This document shows, piece by piece, positions 22,330 through 34,584 of a stretch of 64,000 nt of DNA. Both the position numbers and the translations under genes were made by a program. The stretch is taken from positions 24,879,848 through 24,943,847 of the forward strand of contig NC_079512.1 of the NCBI RefSeq assembly GCF_000801105.2, given 5' to 3'. Source of the stretch: Raphanus sativus. Lineage: Eukaryota > Streptophyta > Magnoliopsida > Brassicales > Brassicaceae. Numbering within the stretch: the first letter of the stretch is position 1; each line of letters opens with the position of its first letter. Below the pieces are notes generated by a model that was given only the letters and a program-made list of their open reading frames with translations, made no database searches and had not been told where the DNA came from.

Positions 22330-22985
22330 TTTCCTATTTAAACCATTCTCAGACTCTCTTCATCCTTCCCCTACTACCTCTCTCTCCCTCTCTCTTTGGA
22401 TACTCTCGACTCTGCCCGTTTCTGTTCAAAGCTAAGGTAGAACTACTAAGAACACGTGTGAGTCTTCCGTCTAGCAACATTATGTCGGTTCTGTATTTTG
22501 CTTTCAAACTCCTTGCCGTTTTCTCGTTTTTCCTCCATTTCCTTAAAACTGGTCAGTACATAGACAATTACATTGTGTTAAAAGAATTTTACATCGTGTT
22601 GTCCGTCCACACACGTGTGAGTCTTATATGTATACATGATACGTGCACAAACACATATATATTGTCGTTTGTATCTGTATACTGATAGTTATTTGTAAAA
22701 GTCATCAATCAGTGGTTGTAATTCGCTGAATCTCTCAGTTCACGTTTTAAAACATCTTATCACGACTTCCTTGGGACACAAGCAACTGTGTCCACTCATT
22801 TCACAAAATTATTTCCGTTATTTGTTTTTCTGTTTCCCTCTTTCATAAATACAAATCTAATCTGATAAAATCCATTTGGATCATTATTATCCATGAATAA
22901 TCTCTGTGATTCAGAATTAAAATCCTATTTAAAGTAACAAATACTTAATGCTTTTCTTCTATGATCAAATCAATTGTTTCAGAAA
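22330..22985 (+). promoter_or_regulatory. Likely 5' leader and 5' UTR intron of the HAD-family gene
   Basis: A strongly pyrimidine-rich leader (CTCTCTTCATCC through CTCTCTCCCTCTCTC, about 22350-22400) resembles plant 5' UTRs, with TATA-like ATAATATATAG at about 22270-22283. A consensus acceptor (TTGTTTCAG, about 22974-22982) sits just before the start codon, which implies a 5' UTR intron from somewhere near 22430-22550. The open frame at 22290-22685 overlies the leader and is not considered coding. Confidence 0.45.
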
Positions 22986-24428
22986 ATGGAGTTCGAAAAC
23001 CGGTACGGGCTTTCAGCGACGCAGAAGTACGACTGTCTCTTGTTCGGTACGTCCTTAGCCATAACATACCAATGAAACTTGATTAAATTACACGAATAGT
23101 TACCTGACCAGGTTATCAAAAATTATCTTTAGATTTGGACGACACTCTTTATCCTCTTAGCACCGGACTCGCCAGAGAATGTGGGAAGAACATCAAAGGT
23201 AACATTCTTGTCTTGCTATCAACTCTTCGATTAATAAGACAGTATTTAGAAAAGAAAAAAAAACTTTATAACAGTTAAAGATTAGAAAAAACAAAAACTC
23301 TTCGATTAATAAACCATTTCTGACTTTTCTTTTTCCGGTATGATAGATTATATGGTCGAGAAACTAGGTATACCGAAGGACAAAATCGTTGAATTGTCTA
23401 ATCTTCTCTACAAGAACTATGGAACAACAATGGCCGGTCTTAGAGTATGTGATCAACATCCAATACCATTCTTGAATCTCATTTTCGTATACTTTTATTT
23501 ATTATTGGTATGAACGTTCCTAACCCGATACATCTTCTCGTTTTATAGGCGATCGGATATGACTTTGACTACGACGAATATCACGCTTTCGTCCACGGTC
23601 GTTTACCGTACGATAACATAAAACCTGACCCTGTTCTCCGAAGCATCTTGCTTAGCCTTCCTCTCCGCAAAGTCGTACGTGCCACAATCATATTTTTATA
23701 CTATATTATAGTTTTGATAAAGAATTAAGCAACATTTTCCTCCCGTTAATAGATATTTACCAACGCGGATAGAGTTCACGCGGCCAAGGCGTTGAAGAAG
23801 TTGGGATTAGAGGATTGTTTCGAAGGGATCATATGTTTCGAAACGCTTAACCCGACTCACACAAACGCTGCTTCTGAAAATTCTGAGATTTTTGATATCG
23901 TTGGATATTTCGACCGGTCTGAACCGGTCGGTTCACTCCCTAAAACGCCTATTGTGTGTAAACCGTCTGAATCCGCTATTGAGAAAGCCCTCGAAATCGC
24001 CAATATTGATCCTAACCGAACGGTATAGCTTACCGGGTTTTAATGATTTTTCTTCCTTTCGATTTTTTCTTTTCTTAAAACGGGGACAGCACAATTAATT
24101 TTTTATCTATTTATCTTGGCAGCTGTTCTTTGAGGACAGTGTTCGAAATGTACAAGCTGGAAAGCGCGTTGGTCTTCACACGGTTCTGGTACGTTTACTT
24201 TAGTTAGACCTAACCGGAATCTAAACTAATTAAACCGAGTTTTTAGTTGACTCTTGTGTTTCTTGTTTTCAGGTTGGTTCACCAAACAAAGTCAAAGGAG
24301 CAGATTACGCCTTGGAAAACATTCACAACATGAAAGAGGCATTACCAGAGTTATGGGAGTCCGACAGAAAATCATCGGATGTTGGATATTCCGGCAAGGT
24401 CGCCGTTGAGACGTCTGTTAGAGCTTAG
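22986..24428 (+). CDS. HAD superfamily hydrolase, pyrimidine 5'-nucleotidase-like, 280 aa
   Basis: Seven exons with GT-AG introns: 22986-23046, 23133-23198, 23347-23444, 23549-23674, 23753-24022, 24123-24188, 24273-24428 (843 nt, in frame). All four HAD motifs are present: LLFDLDDTLYPLS (nucleophile D21 and D23), IFTNADR (T120), K187 in VCKPSES, and FFEDSVRN (E211, D212). A helical cap lies between motifs I and II (CGKNIKDYMVEKLGI and following), as in the Sdt1/pyrimidine 5'-nucleotidase group. No signal peptide is seen, so it is probably cytosolic. It matches in length and sequence the Arabidopsis HAD protein At5g02230 (from memory); the in vivo substrate of that protein is not known to me. 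Confidence 0.93.
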
Positions 24429-25480
24429 AATTGTTTTACCGTTGTACCTACTTTTCCTCCATTGTCTTTTTCAACTTTTTTCAAATGACCTATGTCATTT
24501 TTGTTTTCCGAGTTGTGTTTATAAGTTCAAATAAAAATCCCTAAATTTTAAACCGCTGGATCAGGTGTAGTTTAAAACTAATTATAAATTCTAGTCCAAT
24601 AATTTTCAACCTAAATGTAAGAAAAGTTTAAAATTCATAAATCAGTAAAATCTTACCATGTCATTTTTGCTAGTGAATCGGAGTGGTTTGTCAATATAAT
24701 ACACAGAACATCTTCAAAATGATGGATTATGAACGTCTCTGGCCCGTAATTAAATACATACATTAGAATTGGGCCCAAAACATATTAAGGGATTATTAAT
24801 AACTGATAGCAGTAACGCATTATACTCAACAAGAAACTGACATTACATCAGACGGTCATTAATGCCGTCCTTGGCCCAGAGCTGAATACGGCGGGAATTG
24901 GGCTGCAAATATAAAGTACTGCTTAAGGAATTACTATTAACTAGAGTGACAGCAATCTGCACCGTTATCAAAAAGACACCTGTCATACTGAATAACATAC
25001 TGCGTTTACATCGGACGGCGATAATGCTAGTACATTTTTTAATGGCAAAAATTGTAGAGCTTCGAAAGTTCATTCAATGGCGTGTCTCCCCACATTCTCA
25101 TTAGTGGCGCTAGTGGCAGAATAGCTACTCACCGTTTCCTTTGATATTCGTTGGGATTCAATCGTCCAAAATCTGAAGAGATCTCAAATCTGAATGCATG
25201 TGGAATTCATATATATGTGATGATCAGTTGAGCTATATCCTCAAATTTCATTTGTTATTTTTGGAACAGTTCTTTTTCACGAAGATGATGATCTTGTTTA
25301 ACGTCCTCTTCGTGCGATGACCTATTCTTTTTGCATGGAGTTGATATATGCCATATTTTTTACAAGAAGCTCAAGGAGAAGTCGGACAAGTTTGTGACAA
25401 AGGGGTTTTATCATAACTCCTGAAGGAAAAGAGACCAAAGGAGGAGAAGCTATGGTTTCAATGTGATATATAGTACTTTT
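24429..25480. other. Intergenic
   Basis: 3' flank of the HAD gene and unassigned spacer. The words ACATCAGACGG (24846) and ACATCGGACGG (25011) repeat imperfectly. The frames at 24843-25104 show no family features. Confidence 0.4.
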
Positions 25481-26065
25481 TCAATCTTGGATTTGATCGA
25501 TCTAAAGGTCTCATACAGAGCTTGAAAGCCTTGAAAAGATATACACTTAATAGCATGGAGAGTCAAGGTATGCCGGATCTATCATATGGACTTCACATTG
25601 TTGAGAACTGTTTCCCTCTGGCTTTGAGTCAGTCACATTGTTGAGCCCGTAACTCTGAGTAAAGCTTTTGATCTGGCTCAAAGCCAGAGGGAACCAGTTC
25701 TCCAACCAAAGACTTTAAGGCTAGATCTTTTCTCTCAGACCACCTCTCGTTTTAAAATCTTTTTCTTTTGTTGCAACTGAAAAATTTGGGATGTCATGTG
25801 TATGATCTGCTTTAAGAATTAAACGCCTGGGGATATAGTAATTAATACAATTTTACATAATCTTATTGTGAGTCAACCAACATAAGAAACTCCAAACTTG
25901 CTTTGGTATATATTACCTTTTCTATCTTGGATTTGATCGATCGATCTGAAGTTCTCAAACAGGCCCAAAAAAAAAAAAGATATTCACTTGATATTAACGT
26001 AGCGTGGAGTTCAAGGATGTCGGATCTAATCATATGGACTTCACATTGTTGAGCCTTAACTCTAG
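25475..26065. repeat. Imperfect direct duplication, copies about 440 bp apart
   Basis: Two blocks share, in order, TCTTGGATTTGATCGATC (25487 and 25924), a GGTCTCATACAG / GTTCTCAAACAG segment, AAAGATAT-CACTT, GTAGCGTGGAG/ATGGAGAGT-CAAGG, and CGGATCTA-TCATATGGACTT (about 25575 and 26020), ending CACATTGTTGAG. The first copy carries an extra foldback (listed separately). There is no open frame through either copy. Confidence 0.7.
25600..25707. other. Long foldback resembling a MIRNA-type hairpin
   Basis: The left arm (25601-25634) and right arm (25669-25706) are reverse complements over about 33 positions with only about 4 mismatches (core GAACTG-TTCCCTCTGGCTT), joined by a loop of about 35 nt. 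Size, near-perfect arms and small loop resemble a plant miRNA precursor or a young inverted duplication. I recognise no known mature miRNA in it. Confidence 0.5.
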
Positions 26066-26279
26066 GCTTATATGTTTTTTTTTGGAAACTTGGCTTCTGT
26101 ATGGTATAACTTTGGATATTATATTCAAGTATAGATTATATTACGTACTGATACACTAAAAATGAATCATTTCTACTGCCAAGTTAACAGTTGCAATTGT
26201 AGTATTTGAGATTCAAATTCAGAAGACCAGTTTACACTCTAGTTCTATAAGTTCCGAAATCAAGTTAAAAAGAAGATAA

Positions 26280-27230
26280 TAATTTGGTTTTAAAAGTGAC
26301 GTAGAGAACAAGTAAAAAGCACAAGTGATGAATTCAAGTTAAAAGGAGTTAATCTAGGATAAATGCGAGTGATCTCAATCACGACCGAGCAGCTATTCAG
26401 GTTCGATGTAGTTATATCTAGAACTCGGAGAACAGGCTAGAGCAACACACTGTCGTGTAGTTGTTCCTTTCACCAATCAGACCCAGCTCCTAAGATGTCG
26501 CTTGGTCTGAGATCTGATGGTGAACCTTAATGATTGATTCTGATTTGTTCACAACGCATCTTAACATTTACTTTCGTACGACTAAGGATGCAGTGCTCAT
26601 TCATACAAGATCTAGCAACCTATTACACTTTTGATGCACATATTTACTTAGGATCAAACGCTAGATGATCAGTTTAGCGCAGGCATGAAACAATGAATGA
26701 AGATTTACTAAATGATAACCTATCTATGCTCAGTTGCGAATGCACTCTATCACCCTAGATCAACAGTCGACTACTCAATCATGATGCAGTGAAGAACAAC
26801 AGATGAAACTGAAATACTCATGATCAGATTAAGAAGAATAAAACTAGGGTTCAGGTTGTTCTTCTCTATGGAAGAGGTGAACCGTCGCCCTTACAAAAAG
26901 CTTGAATCCAAAAGTATGAAACTTGTCTTGTAAAACTAGCGTAAAAAATAAAATAGGATAGATGGCGTTTTTATATGGAGGCGCCAATTAGGTAGAAAAG
27001 AGATTAGGACAACAAGGCTTTAATTCCCGAAATAGGAGTTTTCATATTCGTCAGGAACAATCTCGGGATCACTCCGTCTACTTGTTCCGCTTGAGAGAGA
27101 ACAGTCTCGGAACTGTTCTACTTGAGTGTTCTTCGCAGGATTGCTCCAAAAAAACATCTTCTCTTCATGCACCTTTTCTTCCCTCTTCTACCAACTTTAG
27201 ACATGTAAAAGATCAAAAATGACTAAATTG
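26280..27230 (-). mobile_element. Possible degenerate LTR-retrotransposon fragment
   Basis: On the minus strand the segment near 26970 has a TATA-type CCATATAAAAAC, followed by non-coding text with many repeated GATCA/TGATC words and no open frame, as in an LTR/leader of a retroelement. Terminal TG/CA, a primer-binding site and a target duplication were not found, so this is tentative. Confidence 0.25.
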
Positions 27231-30200
27231 ATACGGATTAGTGACTTGAAACAAAAAAAACATATATACAATGGTGTTTTTTTACAATGGTGTGAAAAAC
27301 ACCATGATAAAACAGAGAATACGAATTCGTACATTGTATACAGAGTCCAACACGTAACGAAAATTTAGTTGCAGGAGGAAATGAAAAAGTCAAATGCTGA
27401 ATGTACGCCGTAACACTAAAATGAATATTTTCATGTTACTATGTTCCTACATTATGTTTCATAACAATTAATACCGGTCACCGTACTAGTTGATAATTTG
27501 ATATATACATAAGAATGAGTATTGCATTATGCATATATTAACTTATTAACATACGTTCTTCAGATAGGAAGAAAATATCATTTGTTAGTTGAAAAGTAAT
27601 ATAAAATAACATTTTCAAAACTAAATGTTCAAATGATGTTTACTATGAGATAAAATAAGTGAAAGCTAGCATAAATTTCTCTGTTTATGATCAATGAAAT
27701 AGTCAAATACTTATCTCAATTAGGAATCAATAAAAAACAAATGTAAAGTGGGGCGGTTTCGGTTATACATTTGGTACCATTAAACTATTGGTCGATGTCA
27801 AGTAGTACGGACGACGTGCGATCTAAGTGTTTGTTTGCTTCTAAAAATACTCTAGCAAAAATTAATGCACATGTATTAACCTTTACTAATTTCTCATAAA
27901 AATTAACTCACATGTAGTAACAATTTAAGTACATTTTATCAAACAAAAAGAAAACGAATTTATAAATTGTCGTATAATGCTATAAATGAATAATTCTAAG
28001 TGAACATTCTTGGAAACAATCACATGTGCTTCTTGAAATTTTACTTGAAATATAAATCTCTGAGGACCCTGACGTTTATTGACTTCTCGTTTAATTAAAT
28101 TCACTTACGTACTACTGTAAGACTATATGTATAAACAATGCACAATGTAATTATAATACAATTTGTTGAATGATGAAACGATAAAAACCCAACAAGTGTG
28201 AAAACATTTATGGTGTACGTAACGTATTAGAAATAAAATATATAAGTATCGAAGCCTAAAGGGTAATATAATGGTTTACGTACCTTGAGATCAATTATTT
28301 ATGCTATTAAACAAATGTAAATAGGCAATGAAGCCACATGGATATAGTGGTCGAATATTTTTAATTTCTCTATTACTATCTTATACATATACATACATAT
28401 ATATATATATACTATAAGAAGTTATTTCCTGGGTTGCTAGATAATTAGATATAACCTTTTTTTTGCTAGATATAACTTTGATTGACCTTTTTCAAAAAGA
28501 AAACTTTGATTAACAATATACGTTTAGACTTTTAGAAATACTTTATGTGATGTGATCTTCTGTATTTTTCTCTTTATGCATTTGTATCAGAATGAGATTT
28601 GTATCGGAATGAGATAAGTTTTACTTACTTCGCTCAAAAAAAAGGTTAAGTTCTACAATGCATTTGAAAAACTATACATATTTCACGTTACAAATCGATT
28701 AAACTCATTGCTGCTCCTTATGATCATTCAAACACATTTATTCATGTGTTTTTCTAACCCACTCAGATGCGTTCACTTGATGAAAGAACACTTAAGAATG
28801 AATATATGCGTCCCTATGTGTGTGGTAAAACGTGATTATGGCCCCGCAATCAGTTGAGTCCCAATTGCATCGACACACGGTCCTGTTAAATGCGATACCG
28901 TGTTTTCCGTGTACTCATACGGACACTCTAATCTCATTTATAGTCCAGAAACAACAACAAAATCTTATGATATTTAATTGGCTATTGTATAAGAGTTTTA
29001 ATGATTAAACGTTTGACTGTAACTTGTGTTTCCACTGATATGAAATAGACGGGAGAAAGGGAATTCATTCCCATTATCAATTACTGTATTTGTAACCATT
29101 TTTCTTTGTTCGATATTCATTAATTTTGTATGACTATTGATCGAAAATTATTGCAGTGAATTGGATCGGATGTGATATTTTTCATGTGGGATTTCCAATT
29201 GTCACACAACTCGCAAATTGACCAAGGAAAAATGCATGAGATGCCCATGTGCGGACCACGTGCGTTTGCTATACTTTTTGCTTATATAAAAAATACTTAT
29301 GTAGCTGACTTACAAGTGATTAAAAACAATTTAACCTTATGATATTCATATTTACAAGCTTTTTACAACGGATTTATAAACTTTAGAAAAGGATTTCCCG
29401 ATAATTATAAACTTTAGAAAAGGATTTATAACCTTATGACATTCTCTAGATGTTTTTAGGTATTCACTTTTGGTTGATAGACTTAAGTCCAATGCTTTTA
29501 TTTTATCTAAACAAAACAAATAAAATAAGATAAAAAGTCTTGATAAGGAAAAAGCTCTGAAGATTTACCTTTTTTATTGCTTTAGAGAAGAAAGTCAGAA
29601 ACAAGTGTTCAGTTATTCTCTTTGCACTTTCTTGAAGAATAAGTACCAGATGTTGATTTTTTAGTTTTATAATAAGTAAACATTTGCATTCCCTTTAATT
29701 TATAAAATTTACAACTATAGACTTTTTTCAGATAACACAGCTAAATATCATAAAATCAACTTATGTTTTCCACAACGCATCTTTTTCTCTTAATAAAACA
29801 ATATTTTTCACTAATTTTTATTAATGAAAAAATAAGCATGCACCCGATATAATAAACAGAGAGACTCAAACAAAATGAAAAATCAAACCTAATTTTTGTA
29901 TAGACCAGTTCAATAATAATTTAATTTAATTTAATTTACTAAAACCAGTCAATAATTATTTTTTGATGGAAAATTTTAAGTTCTCTAACATTGGAAACTT
30001 TATTTTTTTAAATGATAAATTCTTTGTTACTCTAATGTTATACCAATTACGTCAATTTTTTCGATTTGATTACTATAGATCCTATTTGATTCTTCTGTTT
30101 ATTCATATTTAGAAAAATTGACGAAGAAATTTGTTTTTTCTAAATTTTGATGAGGAACAAATGAAAAAAATATTTAAATTTACTCATCTTCATTTTTGTT

Positions 30201-30514
30201 TTTATATTTATCATTTCATCAAATAAAATATGTCTTTTTATTTTTCCATTAATTTAATTCATTAAAGTATCACCAATTGGTTGAGTTCGGTGGAATATAA
30301 TAGAAATATTTATTAGATCACGAGGAACAAAATTAAGAAATTATAAAATATTTTATAAAACGATTAAAAAATAAAATCACAATTAAATAAAGCCGTAAAC
30401 TCTTTTGAAGCCTCCTCTCTCCCTCCATAAGTAGCCTTCCGATCTTCCACTTCCCTCACACAAATCTCCTCTTTCTCCCTCTTCTTAAAAACTTTTTCCG
30501 TACTGAAGAAAAAA
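27231..30514. other. Intergenic, EXPA9 upstream region
   Basis: AT-rich, no gene recognised in 3.3 kb. A pyrimidine-rich stretch at 30408-30490 (CCTCCTCTCTCCCTCC and following) just before the EXPA9 start is its likely 5' leader. Confidence 0.5.
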
Positions 30515-31930
30515 ATGGCTGCCAAAGTAATGCCAGCAATGGCGGTTATAGTGGTTGCTGCTCTGATGGCGACCACAGTGAACGCCAAAATCCCCGGAGT
30601 TTACACCGGAGGTCCCTGGATCAACGCTCACGCCACTTTCTACGGCGAAGCTGACGCTTCAGGGACTATGGGTACACTATCTCTCTCTCACTCCTCTGTT
30701 TTTTTTTCATTGACTTGTAAAATGTCTAATAATTATGTATCAAAGGTTGTTTAACTTCAGCTTCTATCGTATTCTGTACGAATTTTTATTTAAGGTAGCG
30801 TTATTTAACACACTACGCACTGAATAGACACTTAACTAACGGTTTGTATTGTTTGTAGGTGGTGCGTGCGGGTACGGGAACTTATATAGCCAAGGTTACG
30901 GTGTGAACACGGCGGCTTTAAGCACGGCCTTGTTCAACAATGGTTTGAGTTGTGGTGCTTGCTTCGAGCTCAAATGTGTTAATGATCCAGGCTGGTGTCT
31001 TCCAGGAAACCCATCAATCCTTATCACCGCTACTAATTTCTGTCCGCCTAACTTTGCTCAAGCTAGCGACAATGGTGGTTGGTGTAACCCTCCGCGTGAG
31101 CACTTTGATCTCGCCATGCCTATGTTCCTATCCATTGCTAAGTATAAGGCCGGTATCGTCCCCGTCTCTTACCGCAGGTAAAAATCTTCATCTCTCTCTC
31201 TAGTCCACTCTGTTTTTATCCCTCTTGATTATAAACTATGAGGTTATAATAATGAGTCCGAGTAAAATCCGGAGGGCTATTCAGTAATTTGCACGTCTCA
31301 GTCCATAAGATCCGGAGACATTTTTTTTTTGGCATTGAAGTCACTAGTCAGCTAAGATCCGGCACTTCTTCGCTTCACCCCATACATTTGCCGGGTCATC
31401 GACATAACCCAAAATCGACCCGGGTCATCAAAAACATACTATAAACTCACTCCCTTTCATGACGTTACGTAAAATTATTATAATATTCTATCTAATTATT
31501 AATTTGTTTTAAATATGACATCAACGTAAAAAACATCAATCTAAGCTAAAGAGTTTCGTTGAGTATACATTTTCAGACATAACTTGTAATTGAAATTTAT
31601 AACTTTTGGGGGTGTTGCAGGGTTCCATGTAGGAAGAAAGGAGGTATGAGATTCACTATTAATGGATCCAAGTACTTCAACTTGGTGCTAGTCACTAACG
31701 TAGCCGGAGCCGGAAACGTCCAGATGGTCAGTGTTAAAGGAAGCAACACAGGTTGGTTAGGTCTTAGCCGTAATTGGGGACAAAACTGGCAATCAAACGC
31801 AATTCTGGTCGGCCAATCTCTTTCTTTCCGAGTCAAAACCTCCGATGGCCGAAGCTCCACCTCCAACAACATCGTTCCCAGTAACTGGCAATTTGGTCAG
31901 ACTTTCTCCGGCAAGAACTTCCGCGTCTGA
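30515..31930 (+). CDS. EXPA9: Alpha-expansin EXPA9, 261 aa
   Basis: Secreted wall-loosening protein acting on cellulose/xyloglucan contacts without hydrolysis. Three exons: 30515-30671, 30859-31177, 31621-31930 (786 nt, GT-AG introns). A signal peptide covers about residues 1-24, ending AKIPG. The expansin family-45-like barrel domain has the paired cysteines and [25 protein letters not shown] and the REHFDLAMP (HFD) motif. The C-terminal carbohydrate-binding domain includes [19 protein letters not shown] and the terminal [14 protein letters not shown] block with its aromatic residues. Alpha-expansin type is shown by [11 protein letters not shown]. The collinear Arabidopsis gene is, from memory, At5g02260. 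Confidence 0.95.
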
Positions 31931-32382
31931 TTTCTAGAAGATAAAACAATAATCTGCTGAAGATATATTTGAAGATTTTTTTTTCTTCCTAATATATATA
32001 TTACGTACGTGTCTTTAAAATTAATTAGATATGATTTGGAATTGGGATTCCTACCAATTTTCCCTTATTTTCTCAGGGAAAGTATTTGGGTTGCTTCGTT
32101 TGGAAGTTAGGTTCTCTTTAAAAACATTTAGACTTTGTGTTATGTCTAGTTTGGTTCTGTAGAGAGGTTGAAGCGGCTTCAAAAAGAAAGGGTCGGAATA
32201 AAGATAATTGTAGCCCGCAGCTCTCTCTCTTTTACGCTCTGATCATTGTATTAAGTATATATCTATGATATTAAGAAACTTGGATTTTCCATTTATATAA
32301 ATAAATGATTGGCCATTCATTTTGATCCCATTTATTTATCTTCAATATTTTAATATATTAATGTAATGTATGGGTTGCTTTT
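31931..32382. other. EXPA9 3' flank
   Basis: Probable 3' UTR and spacer. No polyadenylation site was fixed and no other feature is seen. Confidence 0.5.
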
Positions 32383-32700
32383 TTTTGTGCACCAAAGTTT
32401 TCATTAATGAACCTAAGAGATTACAATAGTAGCACCATCATACAAGCCATGATGTGCAAGCCAAGAGGCTTAAATCCAGATATGTGAATCAACCAAGTAC
32501 AAAGATAGAGCCACACACTTAGACAAGTTTGATAAGATGTTATAGAAAATATCAAAGTTGCCACTCGCGATCAATCTATGAAAGACTCACATAAAACCTT
32601 CAAAAATAACGAACGATTAGTCACAATAATATGTAACTTCACAACAATATCCAAAATCTCAACTCTCATCGAAATGAAAATTGTTGTATCTGTAAAATAA
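32383..32700 (-). mobile_element. Possible retroposon 3' fragment
   Basis: The stretch begins with a T-run (32383-32390) and, on the minus strand, ends ...GGTTCATTAATGAAAACTTT followed by GGTGCAC and poly(A). That resembles the 3' terminus of Brassicaceae LINE-type elements. No coding sequence or target duplication was identified. Confidence 0.3.
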
Positions 32701-34584
32701 TATGGATTGTTTATGTTGGTTTGTTGTGTTTAACATTCAAATGGCGATTAAAATATATTCAAACTTCATATTCGTTTTAAAAATGTCAGTATAAATTTTA
32801 GTCACCTTCAAATGAAAGTGTCCCTTATCGTTCACGTAAAGTCACTATACTTTGATCAGTTAAAGTGTTAAACCTATAACTATAAGCACGGAATCTATAG
32901 ATTATACGGCCCATAATTCCGGGATATACGGTGTACTATACGTACATTGGCATGTACTTATGTAAGAGGTGATGCAGTAAGGAGAATATAATTCATGTGA
33001 TGTGATGTAAATGCATTACACCATCATCATGTGAAATCTGCGATCACAATTTATCAGAGAAAAAAAAACAAAAATTAATACTGTATAAGATATTGAATCA
33101 GATTTTACAGAATCTTATCTTAGATTCTGATGATTTAGTTGATGGACCAACCAATGAATAAATAATGCGTTTTTATCTATAGATATTTTGTTACATACAT
33201 TATTGTTGGGGTTTTTATTTATCCCATGACAATGTTTCATATGCTTACATCCAGATGCATACTATTTAGATAGCATCAACCAGTGATGTAATACAACGGC
33301 TTTGTGTGTAAATGTTAAAAATTTATATCAAATTTTTTTTGAGTTTTTAACGGAAAGTTCATAGAAACTAGTAGCAGAGGAAATCAAACTACCTAAACAC
33401 AAAGAGAGAAAGAATAAGCAACATTGATGGAACCAAAATTGATGGAACCATGGGACAATCTACAACATAAAGCTTTAGTTTTTTCTTCTCTTTAACTATT
33501 TCGAGATGAGGTATTTGTTAGTTAGCGTGCATGTACATCAAATGTTCATATGTAAATTTGTAAACAAAAGCCCTTTCTCAAAAAAAAATGTAAATAATGG
33601 TAGGATATCTTTTCATAATAATCGTAATTATCTTTTGCGAATCACAAAACCAAAAAGTAGTTTAGGTCGCTGTATGTTGCTGGTCAAGACGGACAATTTA
33701 TTCTTAACTGAGGCCATCAATATGAATCAGAATAGCATTTTCAAGTTTTTTTTTCTTTTAATAGTTTTCAGTTTCCTTTAAACAGCAATACACAATAACA
33801 CAAACCTAAAGTTGTGATAAAAAAATAAAGATACACCCATATATATCAAAAGATATATACAAATATCTTGGTCCGTCTATTTTGGTCGGTTCACCTGCAA
33901 GAAAGATAGAGAGATTAAAGATGGTGGAAAGCATAAATCCTATATTATCTCATCTTTAAAGCATCAATATTTTCGGCACAAAAGAACAAAATAACAATAG
34001 ACGAACGTAAGGAAATCACCGGTGACTTCAAATGTGACATCTAACTTGTTTGTTGGGTCGATTCCCAATTCGTTTTTTTTTTTTACCAAAAGAAAGACAT
34101 CTTGATTTATTTATGATAGGAGATGCCATAATTCATAACCAAATATAGGAATAAAAACTGTAGTAACTAACATATGCATTCGGCCAAAAAGATGTAATAA
34201 CTTATTCAGTTCTGATTTGTAGAAGTGAAAAGTAATATTTACGTTCAATTTATCTTTGTTTCAAAATAACGTTTCAAGTAACTTCTCTGTTGTGTAACAC
34301 TTGTGTTACAAAAACAGAGAGAGCAACTAATGAATTTACTAAACATAAATATAATTTTGATAGTTGAGTAAAATAGTATCTAAACTTGCATATAAACTTT
34401 AACAGGTAAGTAATATAGTAACCAAACATACTGTTAATCTTGTCAACACTAGTAGTAAATACTAACCAAACATACATATAATTAATCTTTGATAGTTGAA
34501 TGATAAACATACTATGAATCTTGTCAACACTAATCTTGTAATCTGTAAATCTAAATCCCCGGTCAAATCACTTCTTGTGGATTG
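32701..34584. other. Intergenic
   Basis: AT-rich spacer downstream of EXPA9 and NAK (convergent). Short words such as ACCAAACATAC and AATCTTGTCAACACTA recur at 34400-34545. No gene is recognised. Confidence 0.5.

Noticed and set aside
22290..22685. 131-codon open frame before the HAD gene
   Set aside because: It covers the pyrimidine-rich leader and intron of the HAD gene and has no family features.
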